In this document: piece after piece, positions 35,647 to 45,203 of the stretch | Position numbering within the stretch: position 1 is the first letter of the stretch | Layout of the letters: every line of letters begins with the position of its first letter | Source of the DNA: CAZNYN01 sp964422205 | GTDB lineage: Bacteria; Synergistota; Synergistia; Synergistales; Synergistaceae | Assembly (NCBI GenBank): GCA_964422205.1 | Contig: CAYRAI010000004.1 | Location: 9,051 to 73,050, forward strand | DNA: 64,000 bases | Reading direction: 5' to 3' | Program-made: the position numbers and the translations under genes | The notes under the pieces: generated by a model | Told to the model about the DNA's origin: nothing | The model's database searches: none | Seen by the model: the letters and a program-made list of their open reading frames with translations, nothing else

Positions 35647-36024
35647 CTAATCTTTGTTGGGGATCTTAGCTACCACAAGATCCTCTACAACGATTCCGTT
35701 TACAAGATGGTCAGCTATAATGCGCGGTACGTCCTCGGGCTTTACTGGGCCGTATGTTACTCTGTCCTCGCCCGGGCGAACTATATCGAGAAGGGGTTCC
35801 TTCTGGCACATGCCGATACATCCTGTCTGAAGGACGGCAACATTGTGAAGGCCGCGCTTGGAAAGCTCCTCAAGCACCGCCGCCATGACACCGCGGGCGC
35901 CTGCGGCTATTCCGCATGTTCCCATTCCGATAATTACTTGGGTTTCGTTATGTTTTCTGGCTTCTGTCTCTTTCTGTGACTCGGCCTTTATTTTGCGGAG
36001 ATCCGCCAAATTCTTTATTACCAT
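35647..36024 (-). CDS. hndB: Thioredoxin-like [2Fe-2S] ferredoxin subunit (HndB)
   Basis: Small electron-transfer subunit, 125 residues, with the cluster cysteines in GMGTCGIAAGARG and LQTGCIGMCQKEP. It matches the HndB subunit of NADP-reducing hydrogenases such as that of Desulfovibrio fructosivorans. Its position between hndA and hndC is the standard order. Confidence 0.88.
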   Translation of the reverse strand: MVIKNLADLRKIKAESQKETEARKHNETQVIIGMGTCGIAAGARGVMAAVLEELSKRGLHNVAVLQTGCIGMCQKEPLLDIVRPGEDRVTYGPVKPEDVPRIIADHLVNGIVVEDLVVAKIPNKD

Positions 36025-36057
36025 AATTTATTCCTCCCTTTCTTCCTCTGCCTGAAG

Positions 36058-36534
36058 TTATGCGTATTTGTCCAGGATAGGGCCGACTGACTCGGGAGTG
36101 AGCCTGCCATGAGTATCATCATTAACCATAAATACCGGTGCCAAGCCGCAGGCTCCTATGCAGGCGACAGTTTCCAGAGTAAATTTAAGATCCGGTGTTG
36201 TTGCCTGTCCGTCCTTGAGTCCGAGCTTTTCTTTAATTGATACCAAGACTGCTTTCGCTCCGCGGACGTGGCATGCAGTTCCCTGACAGGAACGGATAAT
36301 ATTTTCTCCGCGCGGCGCGAGATGGAACTGCGCGTAGAATGTTACAACTCCGTAAATCTGGCTTATTGGAACATCAATTTCCTTGCTGATATGGACCAGG
36401 ACATCCTTCGGAAGATATCCGAAAATATCCTGTGCCTGCTGAAGCACGGGGATTACACTGCCCTTCGTGCCGCGGTATTTGTCGAGGAGAACAGCTAGCT
36501 GCTCCCACGCCTTTTCCGACGATTTCTCCACCAT
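36058..36534 (-). CDS. hndA: NuoE-like [2Fe-2S] hydrogenase subunit (HndA)
   Basis: 158 residues. Helical N-terminal part and a thioredoxin-like fold that carries a [2Fe-2S] cluster: cysteines in CQGTACHVRG and ETVACIGACGLAP. YGVVTFYAQFHLAPRG is the family signature. ATG at 36534 has AAGGAGG 9 bases upstream; a GTG at 36543 touches that site. First gene of the hnd operon. A paralogue with the same signature opens the divergent formate dehydrogenase operon. Confidence 0.9.
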   Translation of the reverse strand: MVEKSSEKAWEQLAVLLDKYRGTKGSVIPVLQQAQDIFGYLPKDVLVHISKEIDVPISQIYGVVTFYAQFHLAPRGENIIRSCQGTACHVRGAKAVLVSIKEKLGLKDGQATTPDLKFTLETVACIGACGLAPVFMVNDDTHGRLTPESVGPILDKYA

Positions 36535-37148
36535 AAAAAGCACCCTCCTTGTTGTTTTCCGAGGGCCCTCCAGCCCCGGGAAAATTAAAAAATGATGACC
36601 AGTGCGGTATTGCTGATAACAGACTATGCCCGACGGCAGTTAATGCTGTTTGGTAAAGCTTGAGAAATTCTGCGCAAAGCAAGTTTATTATAGCTCTCAA
36701 TATACAGGTATAGCAACAGTCAATTACAAGTTTTGGATGAATTTGTCAATCTTTTTAGCGCAAAAGTATAAAATTTAAATATCCAGAATATTTTGTTATT
36801 ATGGGGCAAAAGTACGAGATGTTGATTTTACAATTTTTTAAGAAATTAATATTAAATAAGACAACACTATTGGCTTAATATGCTTCTATTACACAAAATA
36901 TAGCGGATACGGAGGTTTTTGCATTGTCTATGATTGTATAGTTTTTTCTGAAAAAATATATCAATATTATTTTTTTATCTGTGTTTGATTGCTGGGTTTT
37001 GCAAATTTTGAAAAAAGTTCATTTAACTGATTTTTTTTGTATGCATAGTTTATGTTTGTGCTTATAATATATTGGATTTTTTTTATTCGGGACTCCGTTG
37101 GGGGGAGTTTTGGTTTTTTGCTGTTATCAAATGAAGGGGGACGAATTT
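36535..37148. other. Divergent regulatory region between hnd and fdh operons
   Basis: About 610 bp, AT-rich, without genes. Candidate minus-strand promoter for hnd: TTGACA (36744-36749), 17 bases, TAATTG (36721-36726). For fdh on the plus strand, TATAAT at 37063-37068 has only a poor -35. I saw no palindrome matching the Rex consensus. Confidence 0.45.
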
Positions 37149-37622
37149 ATGAATATAGATGCAGAGACGGCAGCAGAAGCGGCAAGAAGAATAGCCGCTG
37201 AGTGGAAGGGGAAAAAGGGCGGAGTGATACCGATTCTTCAGGGCATTCAGCATGAGTTCGGTTATCTGCCGGAAGCTGCAATGGAAGCGGTCTCGGCTGA
37301 AACAAAGGTGCCTCTTGCCGAACTTTACGGAGTAGCTACTTTTTACGCTCAGTTCCATTTGTCTCCGAGAGGCAAGCATATTGTGCGAGTATGCCGCGGC
37401 ACGGCATGTCACGTTCGCGGCAGCCTCGGAATATTTAATAAGATAAAGAATGATATGGGCCTTACGGACGAAAAACTGACGACAGATGATTTCCGCTTTA
37501 CCGTTGAGCCTGTCGCATGTATCGGAGCATGCGGGCTCGCTCCTGTGCTTATGGTTGACGATGAGACGCACGGACGGCTGACTTTGGAGAATGTTTCGGG
37601 CATTCTCTCAAAGTACGAGTAA
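37149..37622 (+). CDS. NuoE-like [2Fe-2S] subunit of formate dehydrogenase
   Basis: 157 residues, clearly paralogous to HndA (shared YGVATFYAQFHLSPRG, CRGTACHVRG, CIGACGLAP). Its place directly upstream of the formate dehydrogenase catalytic gene (13 bp gap) suggests it links that subunit to an NAD(P)- or ferredoxin-reacting flavoprotein, as FdhC or HylE-type proteins do. ATG at 37149 has GGGGGA 8 bases upstream; the longer frame from 37098 lacks a site. No NuoF-like gene follows in this operon. Confidence 0.88.
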   Translation: MNIDAETAAEAARRIAAEWKGKKGGVIPILQGIQHEFGYLPEAAMEAVSAETKVPLAELYGVATFYAQFHLSPRGKHIVRVCRGTACHVRGSLGIFNKIKNDMGLTDEKLTTDDFRFTVEPVACIGACGLAPVLMVDDETHGRLTLENVSGILSKYE

Positions 37623-37635
37623 CGGAGGAGATGAT

Positions 37636-40332
37636 ATGGCTACAGCTTTTATAAATGGAAAAGAAGTTTTTTTTGAGCCGGGGATGACCATTCTTGAGGC
37701 GGCGCGCGGTGCGGGGATTTTTATTCCGGTGCTGTGCGAGCACCCCGCACTTGAAATTGTAGGAGCCTGCAGAATATGTCTTGTAGAGATCGAAAACAGC
37801 CCCAAGCTTCAGGCCGCATGTTCCACGCCGATTGCGGAGAATATGGTCATATACACTGATTCGGAGAAGGTGCTTGAGGCACGGCGCGGAGTTGTGGAGC
37901 TTATGCTCGTGCGCCACCCGCTAGACTGCTTCTCCTGCTCCGCTAACGGAGCCTGTCTGCTTCAGAATATCGCATACGACCTGGGCATAGAGAGCTCTTC
38001 ATATAAAGACGATAGCATTAAGCGTAAAACTTTGCCAATAGAGGATTCCAACCCTTTCTATATAAGGGATATGAATAAGTGCATATTATGCGGACGGTGC
38101 ATAAGGGTATGCACGAGCCACGCTCAGTACAGAGCCATAGATTTTCAGAACAGGGGAATAGACACCATAGTCGAGCCTCCGTCAGGCAGAGATTTGGAGC
38201 ACTCCGACTGCAAATTCTGCGGACAGTGCGTCGCAGTCTGTCCTGTAGGAGCTCTTGCGGACAAGCCGTCACTCGGCAAGGGACGGCCGTGGGAGCTTGA
38301 CACGGTTAAAACGGTATGTCCCTATTGCGGCGTGGGGTGCGAGCTTCTTGTCAAAGTAAACAGACGCACTGGGAAAATAGCCGCAGTCACGACAGACCAC
38401 ACAAATACAAAATCTCTGACCAAGGGGCGTTCCTGCGTGAAGGGACGCTTTTCATGGGAGTTTAGAGAGAGCGGGGACAGGCTTACATCACCTCTGATAA
38501 AAGAGAACGGAGTCTTTAGAAAGGCGTCGTGGGATGAGGCTTTAGACACCGTGGCAAACGGTCTTAAGCGCAATATGGGAAGCACGGGTTTCTTCTCCTC
38601 CGCACGCTGTACTAACGAGGACAACTACCTCATGCAAAGATTTGCAAGGGAGGTAATGGGCACAAATAACATCGACCACTGCGCCCACCTCTGACACTCC
38701 GCTACAGTAGCGGGTCTCGGAGAGACCTTGGGAAGCGGAGCAATGACAAATGATTACGAATCCATAAAATCAGCGGATGTGATTTTGGTAATAGGCTCAA
38801 ACACTACGGAAACACACCCGGTAATAGGCTCAATGATAAAGGAACAGACGAGAAAAGGCGCGCGTCTCATAGTGTGCGATCCCCGCAAAATAGAGCTGCA
38901 CGGGCTTGCTGATATTCCTATACGCCAAAAGAGCGGTTCGGACACGGCTTTAATCAATTCTATGATGAATGTGATAATAGAAGAAAAGCTTTATGACGAG
39001 AAGTTTGTAACGGAAAAAGTTGAAAAGTTTGACGAGCTTAAAGCATGCACGGCAAAGTACACGCCCGAGTATGCGGAGGGCATAACGGGAGTCGGTGCGG
39101 ACTTAATAAGAGAAGCGGCGCGCACATACGCATCGGGGCCGAACTCCGCCCTTTACTACACAATGGGCATAACACAGCACACATCCGGGACGAACAATGT
39201 CAGAAGCCTCTGCAATTTGGCTCTGCTCTGCAATATGGCAGGACGCCCGGGAACGGGAGTCAACCCATTAAGAGGACAGGGAAATGTCCAGGGTGCGTGC
39301 GATATGGGGTGTCTTCCCGCGACACTGCCAGGCTACCTGAAAGTAAGCGCTGCGGAAGCGGCACAAAAGGTTAAAGATGTATGGGGATGCGAACTTCCGA
39401 AGCTTGCTGAACCTGGACTTACCGTAGCGGCAATGGTAGCTGCCGCCGGAGATGGCAGGATCAAAGCTCTTTACGTGATGGGAGAGAACCCAATTATTAC
39501 GGAAGCTGACACAAATCACGCAAAACACGCTTTCGGCAAGTTGGACTTCCTCGTGGTGCAGGATATTTTCCTGACAGAGACTGCGGCAATGGCAGACGTG
39601 GTGCTTCCCGCGGCATGCTGGCCCGAAAAGGACGGAACCTGCACAAGCACGGTAAGAGCGGTACAGCGCCTGCGCAAAGCCGTAAACGCCCCAGGAGAGG
39701 CCCGCGCGGACTGGACTGTTTTTGCGGAGCTTGCGAAGAGATTCGGGCATGAGTGGAATTTTAAGAATGTCGAGGATGTTTTTGAGGAGATAAGGCTCAT
39801 CACCCCGTCATATGCCGGAATGACATACAAGAGGCTGGAAGAAGGATTCCTGCACTGGCCCTGTCCTACGGAGGAACACCCCGGCACGCCCGTGCTTCAC
39901 ACGGAAAGATTCGCACGTCCCGGAGGCAAAGCGTCATTCGCTCCCTGCGACTGGGAGCCGCCGCACGAGTGGCCCGACGAAGAGTATCCCTTTATCGCAA
40001 CGACAGGCAGAAACCTCTACCACTATCACTCTGGCACAATGACAAGACGAAGCGCCCCCGGCAAATTTATAAAAGAACTTTACATAGAGATAAATCCAAA
40101 AGACGCGGAAGAGATAAATGCGGCAGACGGAGATATGATAACCGTGACGTCGCGCAGGGGAAGCGTGACGGGCAAAGCTAAGGTCACAGACGCAGTACGT
40201 GAGAAAATGGTATTTCTGCCCTTCCATTTCTCCGAGGCTCCGGCTAACCTTTTAACGGCATCAGTGCTTGACCCCACATCCGAAACTCCCGGGTACAAAG
40301 TAAACGCAGTGAGAGTCGAGAAGAGCCTTTAG
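37636..40332 (+). CDS. fdhA: Formate dehydrogenase catalytic subunit, selenocysteine-containing
   Basis: One 898-residue gene read through an in-frame TGA (38692-38694) as selenocysteine 353. Before it the protein reads NNIDHCAHL and after it HSATVAGLGETLGSG, the exact active-site context of molybdenum/tungsten formate dehydrogenases. Domain order: [2Fe-2S] (~1-80), His/Cys [4Fe-4S] (HPLDCFSCSANGACLL), two [4Fe-4S] (CILCGRCIRVC, CKFCGQCVAVCP), then the molybdopterin domain with CPYCGVGCELLV ... CVKGRF and a C-terminal pterin-binding domain (RNLYHYHSGTMTRRS). ATG at 37636 follows GGAGGAG. It oxidises formate or reduces CO2 in the cytoplasm (no Tat signal). Followed by a formate channel and MobA. 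Confidence 0.95.
38692..38735 (+). promoter_or_regulatory. Selenocysteine UGA and putative SECIS element of fdhA
   Basis: The TGA is followed at once by sequence that can fold (CTCCG with CGGAG; inner CTA/TAG) and holds GGGTCT in the upper part, similar to the GGUC loop bound by SelB in E. coli fdhF. The fold is drawn by eye and is less sure than the recoding itself. Confidence 0.6.
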
Positions 40333-40400
40333 ACAGTTTATGATTTATTGATGAAGCGGGTCTATAATCGAAAGATATTATTAACGGAGGTGCCGCGCAA

Positions 40401-41234
40401 ATGAACTATAAACCGCCTGTTGAGATAGCGAAAAATGCTTGTTCCGCCGCGAATGCTAAGGGAAATCTGCCGATAAAGACCATGGCTGTAATGGGATTTT
40501 TGGCAGGGGCATATATAGCGTTCGGAGGCTTTTTAATGACCACTGTCACTCAGGACAGTGCGGCCTTTGTCGGAGTCGGAATAACAAAGCTCCTTGCCGG
40601 TCTAGTCTTCCCCGTCGGTCTGATGCTTGTTGTCGTTGGAGGAGCGGAGCTCTTTACAGGCAACTGTCTTATGCCTATAGGTGTGCTGTCCGGCTGCGTG
40701 CCGCCTCAAAAGATGATAAAAAATCTTGTCATTGTATATCTGACAAACTTTGCCGGCGCTCTTACCTTTGCATGGATGGTCTACAGCACGGGACTGGTAA
40801 ACGGTACAGTAGCTGCAGCGGCCCTAAAAATAGCAGCGGCAAAGGCGAGCATCCCCGCTTCTCAGATGATATTCCGCGGCATACTCTGCAACTGGCTTGT
40901 CGTGCTGGCCGTCTGGCTCTCATACTCGGCAATGGATATAATAAGCAAATATATATGCTGTCTCATCCCCACAGCGGCTTTTGTCACAATGGGCTTTGAG
41001 CACTGCATAGCGAACATGTACTTCATTCCTCTCGGCATTATGATAGAGCACGGAGATAAAGCCGCAGCTGCCGCGGCGGGCATCGCCGCGTCTCAGGCAG
41101 CCAACCTCACTCTGGGAGGATTATTCAACAACCTCTTTTTCGTAACAATCGGCAATGTCATAGGAGGAGCTTTTTTTGTAGGAACTCTTTACTACTTTGT
41201 ATTTTCATCCTCACTGGGCGAAGCTCACAAATAG
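40401..41234 (+). CDS. Formate/nitrite transporter family protein (formate channel)
   Basis: 277-residue inner-membrane protein of the FNT family, about six helices, pentameric in known members. Signatures: N-terminal KPPVEIAKNACSAANAKGNLP, FLAGAYIAFGG, GGAELFTGNCL and GFEHCIANMYFIPLG, including the conserved pore histidine. Sits 68 bp after fdhA with its own GGAGG, so it most likely exports or imports the formate handled by that enzyme. A nitrite or hydrosulfide role cannot be excluded from sequence but does not fit the context. Confidence 0.9.
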   Translation: MNYKPPVEIAKNACSAANAKGNLPIKTMAVMGFLAGAYIAFGGFLMTTVTQDSAAFVGVGITKLLAGLVFPVGLMLVVVGGAELFTGNCLMPIGVLSGCVPPQKMIKNLVIVYLTNFAGALTFAWMVYSTGLVNGTVAAAALKIAAAKASIPASQMIFRGILCNWLVVLAVWLSYSAMDIISKYICCLIPTAAFVTMGFEHCIANMYFIPLGIMIEHGDKAAAAAAGIAASQAANLTLGGLFNNLFFVTIGNVIGGAFFVGTLYYFVFSSSLGEAHK

Positions 41235-41291
41235 AAAACTGTGGAAGAAGAGAAGCAAATCTGCTGTAAGAAAACATGCGAAGGAGGCGGC

Positions 41292-41933
41292 GTGGGCGAA
41301 AAACCCATTGACGCCTCTTTGCTTATTCTCGCAGGAGGACAGGGAAACAGAATGGGCGGCGAAAATAAGCTCTACATGAAGATAGGCGGCTCTGTGCTGG
41401 CGGAACAAATAATAACAAAGCTATCTCCTATCTTTAAAGAGATAATAGTCATAGTGGCTCGCGGAGAAAAAGAGCAGGCCCTATCACTCTTAAAATCACT
41501 CTCGGTCAAAGATATAAGGATAGAGGAAGATTCCGTTCCGGGGCTCGGCCCGCTTGAAGGGCTCAGGTCAGGTCTTGCCTCTATGGAGGGAGAGTGGGGA
41601 TTTTTCATCGGATGTGATATGCCGAGCATCGACAAAGCCACTGTCCGCCTGATGCATTCGCAAATAATAGACGAAAGCGACGCACTGTGCGCGGAAAAGG
41701 GCGGCTACATAGAACCGCTTCACGCATTTTACCGAAAAACATGCCTCAGACATGTGCAGTCCGCCATTAAACTCGGACACAGAAAGACAAAGAGCTTCTA
41801 CCCTTATATAAACCTGACAGTGATAAAAGAGAATGAGCTTGTGCTTTTGGGAGGAAGAACTTCATCCTTCTTAAATTTAAACACTCCGGATGACCTCGAA
41901 AAGTTTCAAAAAGAACAGTGCCGCAAAATATAA
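41292..41933 (+). CDS. mobA: Molybdenum cofactor guanylyltransferase
   Basis: Adds GMP to molybdopterin, giving the bis-MGD cofactor required by the formate dehydrogenase upstream. 213 residues from a GTG at 41292 with AAGGAGG 4 bases upstream; a GTG at 41241 extends the frame but has no ribosome binding site. Motifs: LILAGGQGNRMGGENKLYM (nucleotide binding), GLGPLEGLRSGL and the metal-binding FIGCDMPSID. Normal length. Last gene of the fdh operon. Confidence 0.88.
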   Translation: MGEKPIDASLLILAGGQGNRMGGENKLYMKIGGSVLAEQIITKLSPIFKEIIVIVARGEKEQALSLLKSLSVKDIRIEEDSVPGLGPLEGLRSGLASMEGEWGFFIGCDMPSIDKATVRLMHSQIIDESDALCAEKGGYIEPLHAFYRKTCLRHVQSAIKLGHRKTKSFYPYINLTVIKENELVLLGGRTSSFLNLNTPDDLEKFQKEQCRKI

Positions 41934-42332
41934 CTTCTGAAGAATCGCTTGCGCCTTTCCGCACAGACAGAAATAAAGCCGCCGTCATTTAAACAGCATG
42001 TGCGCGGAAAATTTTCTTCGGCTCACATGCTCGACTCATTGCGTTGGGGGAGACATTCTTCATCGTGTCATGGCATAGAGATAAATCAACGCACCACAGA
42101 CAAAGTCAATTCCAAATCTGTCCAAACCATCCTACAGCCGCTGCTTTAGGCGCGGCCGCAATAATATTAATCTAAGCATCAAGGATTAGAGCATTTATAT
42201 CATGCATGAATATTTTGTCAAGAGTATCAATATAATATTAATATATTTTTCATAATTTATTTTTTATTGTATATAGTACACACAAATGTTTTCTAAGCCT
42301 GATTCTTAAAGTTCTTTCTTTACCCAAGCAGT
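41934..42332. other. Gap between mobA and the response regulator gene
   Basis: About 400 bp between two convergent operons. A short GC palindrome near 42136-42160 (GCCGC ... GCGGC) lacks a T run. The second half (42165-42300) is very AT-rich. No gene, RNA or clear terminator seen. Confidence 0.4.
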
Positions 42333-42980
42333 CTACTCCAGTGTCAGAAACCCCTCTCTTATAGCATATTTTGTGAGTTCCGCCATACTCGCGCAGCCCA
42401 GCTTGTCCAAAATCCTGCGTCTGTGGGTGTCCACAGTGTTCTTGCTTATAGAGAGAGTATCGGCTATCTGTTTGCCGTTGCGCCCCTTCACCAAGAGCAG
42501 CAGCACCTCCATCTCCCGTTCGGAAAGAGGATTGCTGCTGTTCTGCTTTTCGTTGTTCAAAAGCCGCAGATAGTCCTCGGTCAGGACTGTGCAGGCCTTC
42601 GCCGAAAGGTATATATTCCCTTCAGCAACAGAACGTATGGCTTCCACAACGGTCTGAGGCGAGCTCTCTTTAAGCAGGTAGCCTCTTGCTCCGGCTTTCA
42701 GAGTCTCTGCTATAAACCTTCTGTCACTGTGCATGGAAAGGACTATGACTTTTATATCGGGGAACTTCGAAACAATTTTTCCCGTAGCGATAATGCCGTT
42801 CATACGCGGCATCGTAACATCCATTAAAACTATATCGGGGCGCAGTTCACCTGCAAGCTCAAGAGCCTCAAGTCCGTCGGACGCAGACGCAATAAGCTCT
42901 ATTCCGTCCTCGTTTTTGAGCAGGCTCTTCATCCCCTCTCTGAAAAGGACATGGTCATCGGCAATGAGAATCCTAACCAT
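42333..42980 (-). CDS. NarL/FixJ-family response regulator
   Basis: 215 residues: receiver domain with phospho-acceptor Asp in DIVLMDVTMPRM, the switch region VIVLSMHSD and KAGARGYLLK, and a LuxR-type helix-turn-helix (LSEREMEVLLLLVKGRNGKQIA ... NTVDTHRRRILDKL split over ~150-200). It overlaps the histidine kinase gene by 8 bp, so the two form a cognate pair. Targets are not evident; the adjacent fdh operon is one possibility. Confidence 0.92.
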   Translation of the reverse strand: MVRILIADDHVLFREGMKSLLKNEDGIELIASASDGLEALELAGELRPDIVLMDVTMPRMNGIIATGKIVSKFPDIKVIVLSMHSDRRFIAETLKAGARGYLLKESSPQTVVEAIRSVAEGNIYLSAKACTVLTEDYLRLLNNEKQNSSNPLSEREMEVLLLLVKGRNGKQIADTLSISKNTVDTHRRRILDKLGCASMAELTKYAIREGFLTLE

Positions 42981-44079
42981 TCAAAGAACCCTCCGTATCA
43001 CCTGTATTTAAGTGCAGAGGAGCCAGCATGGAGACAGTGGTGCCCCCAGTGTTTGAAATTATCCTAAGCTCTCCGCCTATATGTATAAGCCGTTCCCTTA
43101 TGCTGAAGAGGCCAAGCCCCGGAGACTTAGAACGCTCTATGCAGAATTTTTTCGGAAGCCCCTTTCCGTTATCCTCAATAACGACCTGAATCTTCTTAGG
43201 CCCTCTGTTGACGCTTATCGAAACTTTTGTGGCACCGGAATGCTTTATTACATTTATCATCAGCTCGCGCGACATGCGATAGAGAATGACGCATATCACA
43301 TCATCGGCGTTGAAATCTTCAAGCCGTCCCCTCGTCGAAATTTCCCAAATTATCCCTCTTGGGGTGAAAAGATGGTCTGCCAAAGTTTCAAGAGCCGGAG
43401 TTATGCCGATCTCCAGCAAAATAGGAGGGCTTAGCTCAAATATAAGGTGTCTGCTCTCAGCTATCATATTCTCAGTAACGTTTATAGAATTTGATATAAC
43501 TGAGCTGACATCTTCCGGCAGGTCGTGCTCCTCCTTCAGTTTGCGCAGATCCAGCAGCAGAGTAAGCAGTGAGTGCCCTATTGAATCATGCAGATCCGTG
43601 GCTATCTCGCGTCTGGTATTCTCTTCGCTTATTGTCAGCGTAGTGGCAAGCTCCCTGAGCATCTCCTGATAGCGAATCAGCTTTTTCTGATGCTCTTTGA
43701 GCTTTTCATCGGACTTCTTCCACTCGGTTCTGTCAAGAAACATTGTGGCTGCCATTCCATCGGCAATAGGGAAAGCGATAACTTCCAGATACTTGCCTGT
43801 ATAGGCGCTCTCATTCTCGCAGTGGACAGACTTCTGCTCCTTTATGCAGCGCACTATAATTTCTCCCCAGCATGGCTCAACAGTAGGCCATACATCGTAA
43901 AAAGAACGTCCTATTATATCTTCCTTGCGAACCTTATTGACTCTCTCATAAGCGGGGTTCACATTGACAAAAAATATCCTCTCGGAAGTAAGGGACGAAA
44001 CTTTTCCTTCTGTCCTATATATAGCTATAGGGTTAAAAGAACTCTCGAAAAAAAATTCATGTGAATAAATTTCAGACAT
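42973..44079 (-). CDS. Soluble PAS sensor histidine kinase (NarX/DegS type)
   Basis: 368 residues without membrane helices, so a cytoplasmic sensor. A PAS domain occupies ~10-125 (FNPIAIYRTEG ... VNPAYERVNKVRKEDIIGR), a short coiled coil follows, then a HisKA_3 dimerisation domain with the phospho-histidine in REIATDLHDSIGHSLL and a HATPase domain (ELMINVIKHSGATKV, VIEDNGKGLP, GLGLFSIRERL). ATG at 44079 with GGGGA about 10 bases upstream is preferred over an ATG at 44094. Cofactor of the PAS domain is unknown. Confidence 0.9.
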   Translation of the reverse strand: MSEIYSHEFFFESSFNPIAIYRTEGKVSSLTSERIFFVNVNPAYERVNKVRKEDIIGRSFYDVWPTVEPCWGEIIVRCIKEQKSVHCENESAYTGKYLEVIAFPIADGMAATMFLDRTEWKKSDEKLKEHQKKLIRYQEMLRELATTLTISEENTRREIATDLHDSIGHSLLTLLLDLRKLKEEHDLPEDVSSVISNSINVTENMIAESRHLIFELSPPILLEIGITPALETLADHLFTPRGIIWEISTRGRLEDFNADDVICVILYRMSRELMINVIKHSGATKVSISVNRGPKKIQVVIEDNGKGLPKKFCIERSKSPGLGLFSIRERLIHIGGELRIISNTGGTTVSMLAPLHLNTGDTEGSLNG

Positions 44080-44218
44080 AATCCGCGTCCCCATTTCTAA
44101 AAACAGATACAGATATTCTCCGCCACAAAAGGAAGTATGGCAAGCGAAAAAAATTTGGACTATATGTTATGTTTTAAGAGCAATGGTGGAGACAGATAAG
44201 AGAGACTGAATAGAAACT

Positions 44219-44887
44219 CTACCACTTTCTGTTAGAGAGAAAGACATGTGTAGATGTTATGTGCTCTCTGACTACAGCCGCGGCTCTTTCCGGATCTCTG
44301 TCTGATATTGCATCGAAAAGCATCATGTGCTGCATAGGGCTTTTATAACCGCCCTTCTCACGCAGCTTTAGTTTTTCGACGCGGTTTGCGTAATGGTCGT
44401 CATAGAAAAATAGATAGAGCTGCGTTTTCCAGTGAGCCTGTTTTATTGATCTCATGTAATAAGAATTGCCGGCTATTTCTGATATTAAGTCATGTATTTT
44501 GCTGTCTATCACGTGGAGCTTTCCGGGGTTATCTTTTATGCTGCGGCCTTCCTCTTCGATAAGCGCATCCATTCTCTCTCTGTATATCGGCGAGTAGTTA
44601 AGAGCGGCATCTACAACACAGGGAGGTTCTATCACAAATCTAAAATTAAAAAGTTCGTCAAGATCCTCTTTGGAGAGGTTCGGAACAAAACATCCCTTGT
44701 TTACAGTGTTTTCAAGGAGACCGTCTGAAACAAGCATTTTTAAAGCACTGTGCACCGGAGTTCTGCTCATTTTAAGTTTTTTGGCTATCTGCGATTCGAC
44801 AACCGGAGAGCCAGGCTGATAGCTGTGCTGAACTATCAAGTCCATTACGGCATTATATGCTATTTCTTCGTTTGACCTCATCTGCAT
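44219..44887 (-). CDS. GntR-family regulator, FCD (FadR-like) subfamily
   Basis: 222 residues: winged helix-turn-helix (ESQIAKKLKMSRTPVHSALKML, given here as residues ~30-70) and a helical FCD ligand-binding domain with metal-type histidines (SKIHDLI, HMMLFDAI, VREHITST). GGTGGGG lies 8 bases before the ATG. It is divergent from the peptide/D-amino acid operon and a perfect palindrome sits in that operon's promoter, so it is probably the local repressor, relieved by an amino acid or acyl-amino acid. Confidence 0.9.
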   Translation of the reverse strand: MQMRSNEEIAYNAVMDLIVQHSYQPGSPVVESQIAKKLKMSRTPVHSALKMLVSDGLLENTVNKGCFVPNLSKEDLDELFNFRFVIEPPCVVDAALNYSPIYRERMDALIEEEGRSIKDNPGKLHVIDSKIHDLISEIAGNSYYMRSIKQAHWKTQLYLFFYDDHYANRVEKLKLREKGGYKSPMQHMMLFDAISDRDPERAAAVVREHITSTHVFLSNRKW

Positions 44888-45038
44888 AAAGGAATCCCCA
44901 CCTTTATTATGATAATTAATATTTTAAACTTTTTCCCAAAAATATAGAACTTTCCAGCCTGCCAACCCAATTATAAAATAAAATGCCTCATAATTTTAGC
45001 CCTGCCAAATTGATAATTTAATTTTCAAATATCTTACT

Positions 45039-45067
45039 TGACAATTTCAGAAGTGACCGCTATTCTA
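45039..45067 (+). promoter_or_regulatory. Promoter of the D-aminoacylase/peptide operon
   Basis: TTGACA (45039-45044), 17 bases, TATTCT (45062-45067). Gives a leader of about 130 bases before the first gene. Confidence 0.6.
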
Positions 45068-45069
45068 AG

Positions 45070-45083
45070 ATTGCATGCAATCA
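45070..45083. promoter_or_regulatory. Putative operator for the GntR/FCD regulator
   Basis: GATTGCATGCAATC, a perfect 14-bp palindrome starting 2 bp after the -10 box, so it covers the expected start of transcription. It resembles the TTGnATnCAA-like half-site pattern of FadR-type GntR operators. Position suits repression. Confidence 0.5.
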
Positions 45084-45203
45084 AAAACACATATTTTATA
45101 TAATGTTTATATATCCAATTATATAGTATGTCAACTTAAATTAATAGGCATATTTTTCATTTTTGATTAATAATATTAAAAAGCTATAAAAGGACGTGTT
45201 TTT

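Larger units (their letters stand above)
44888..45203. other. Divergent regulatory region of the peptide-uptake operon
   Basis: 316 bp, AT-rich. Contains the operon promoter and palindrome listed separately; I found no convincing promoter for the regulator itself. Confidence 0.5.

Noticed and set aside
36535..37148. Rex operator between hnd and fdh
   Set aside because: I found no TTGTGA-type inverted repeat; only AT-rich sequence and weak promoters.
38695..40332. FdhA as a frameshifted or truncated pseudogene split at the TGA
   Set aside because: The TGA sits precisely at the selenocysteine position of the FDH active site and the frame is unchanged on both sides.
41949..42149. 66-codon ORF after mobA
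   Set aside because: No ribosome binding site, no family, atypical composition.
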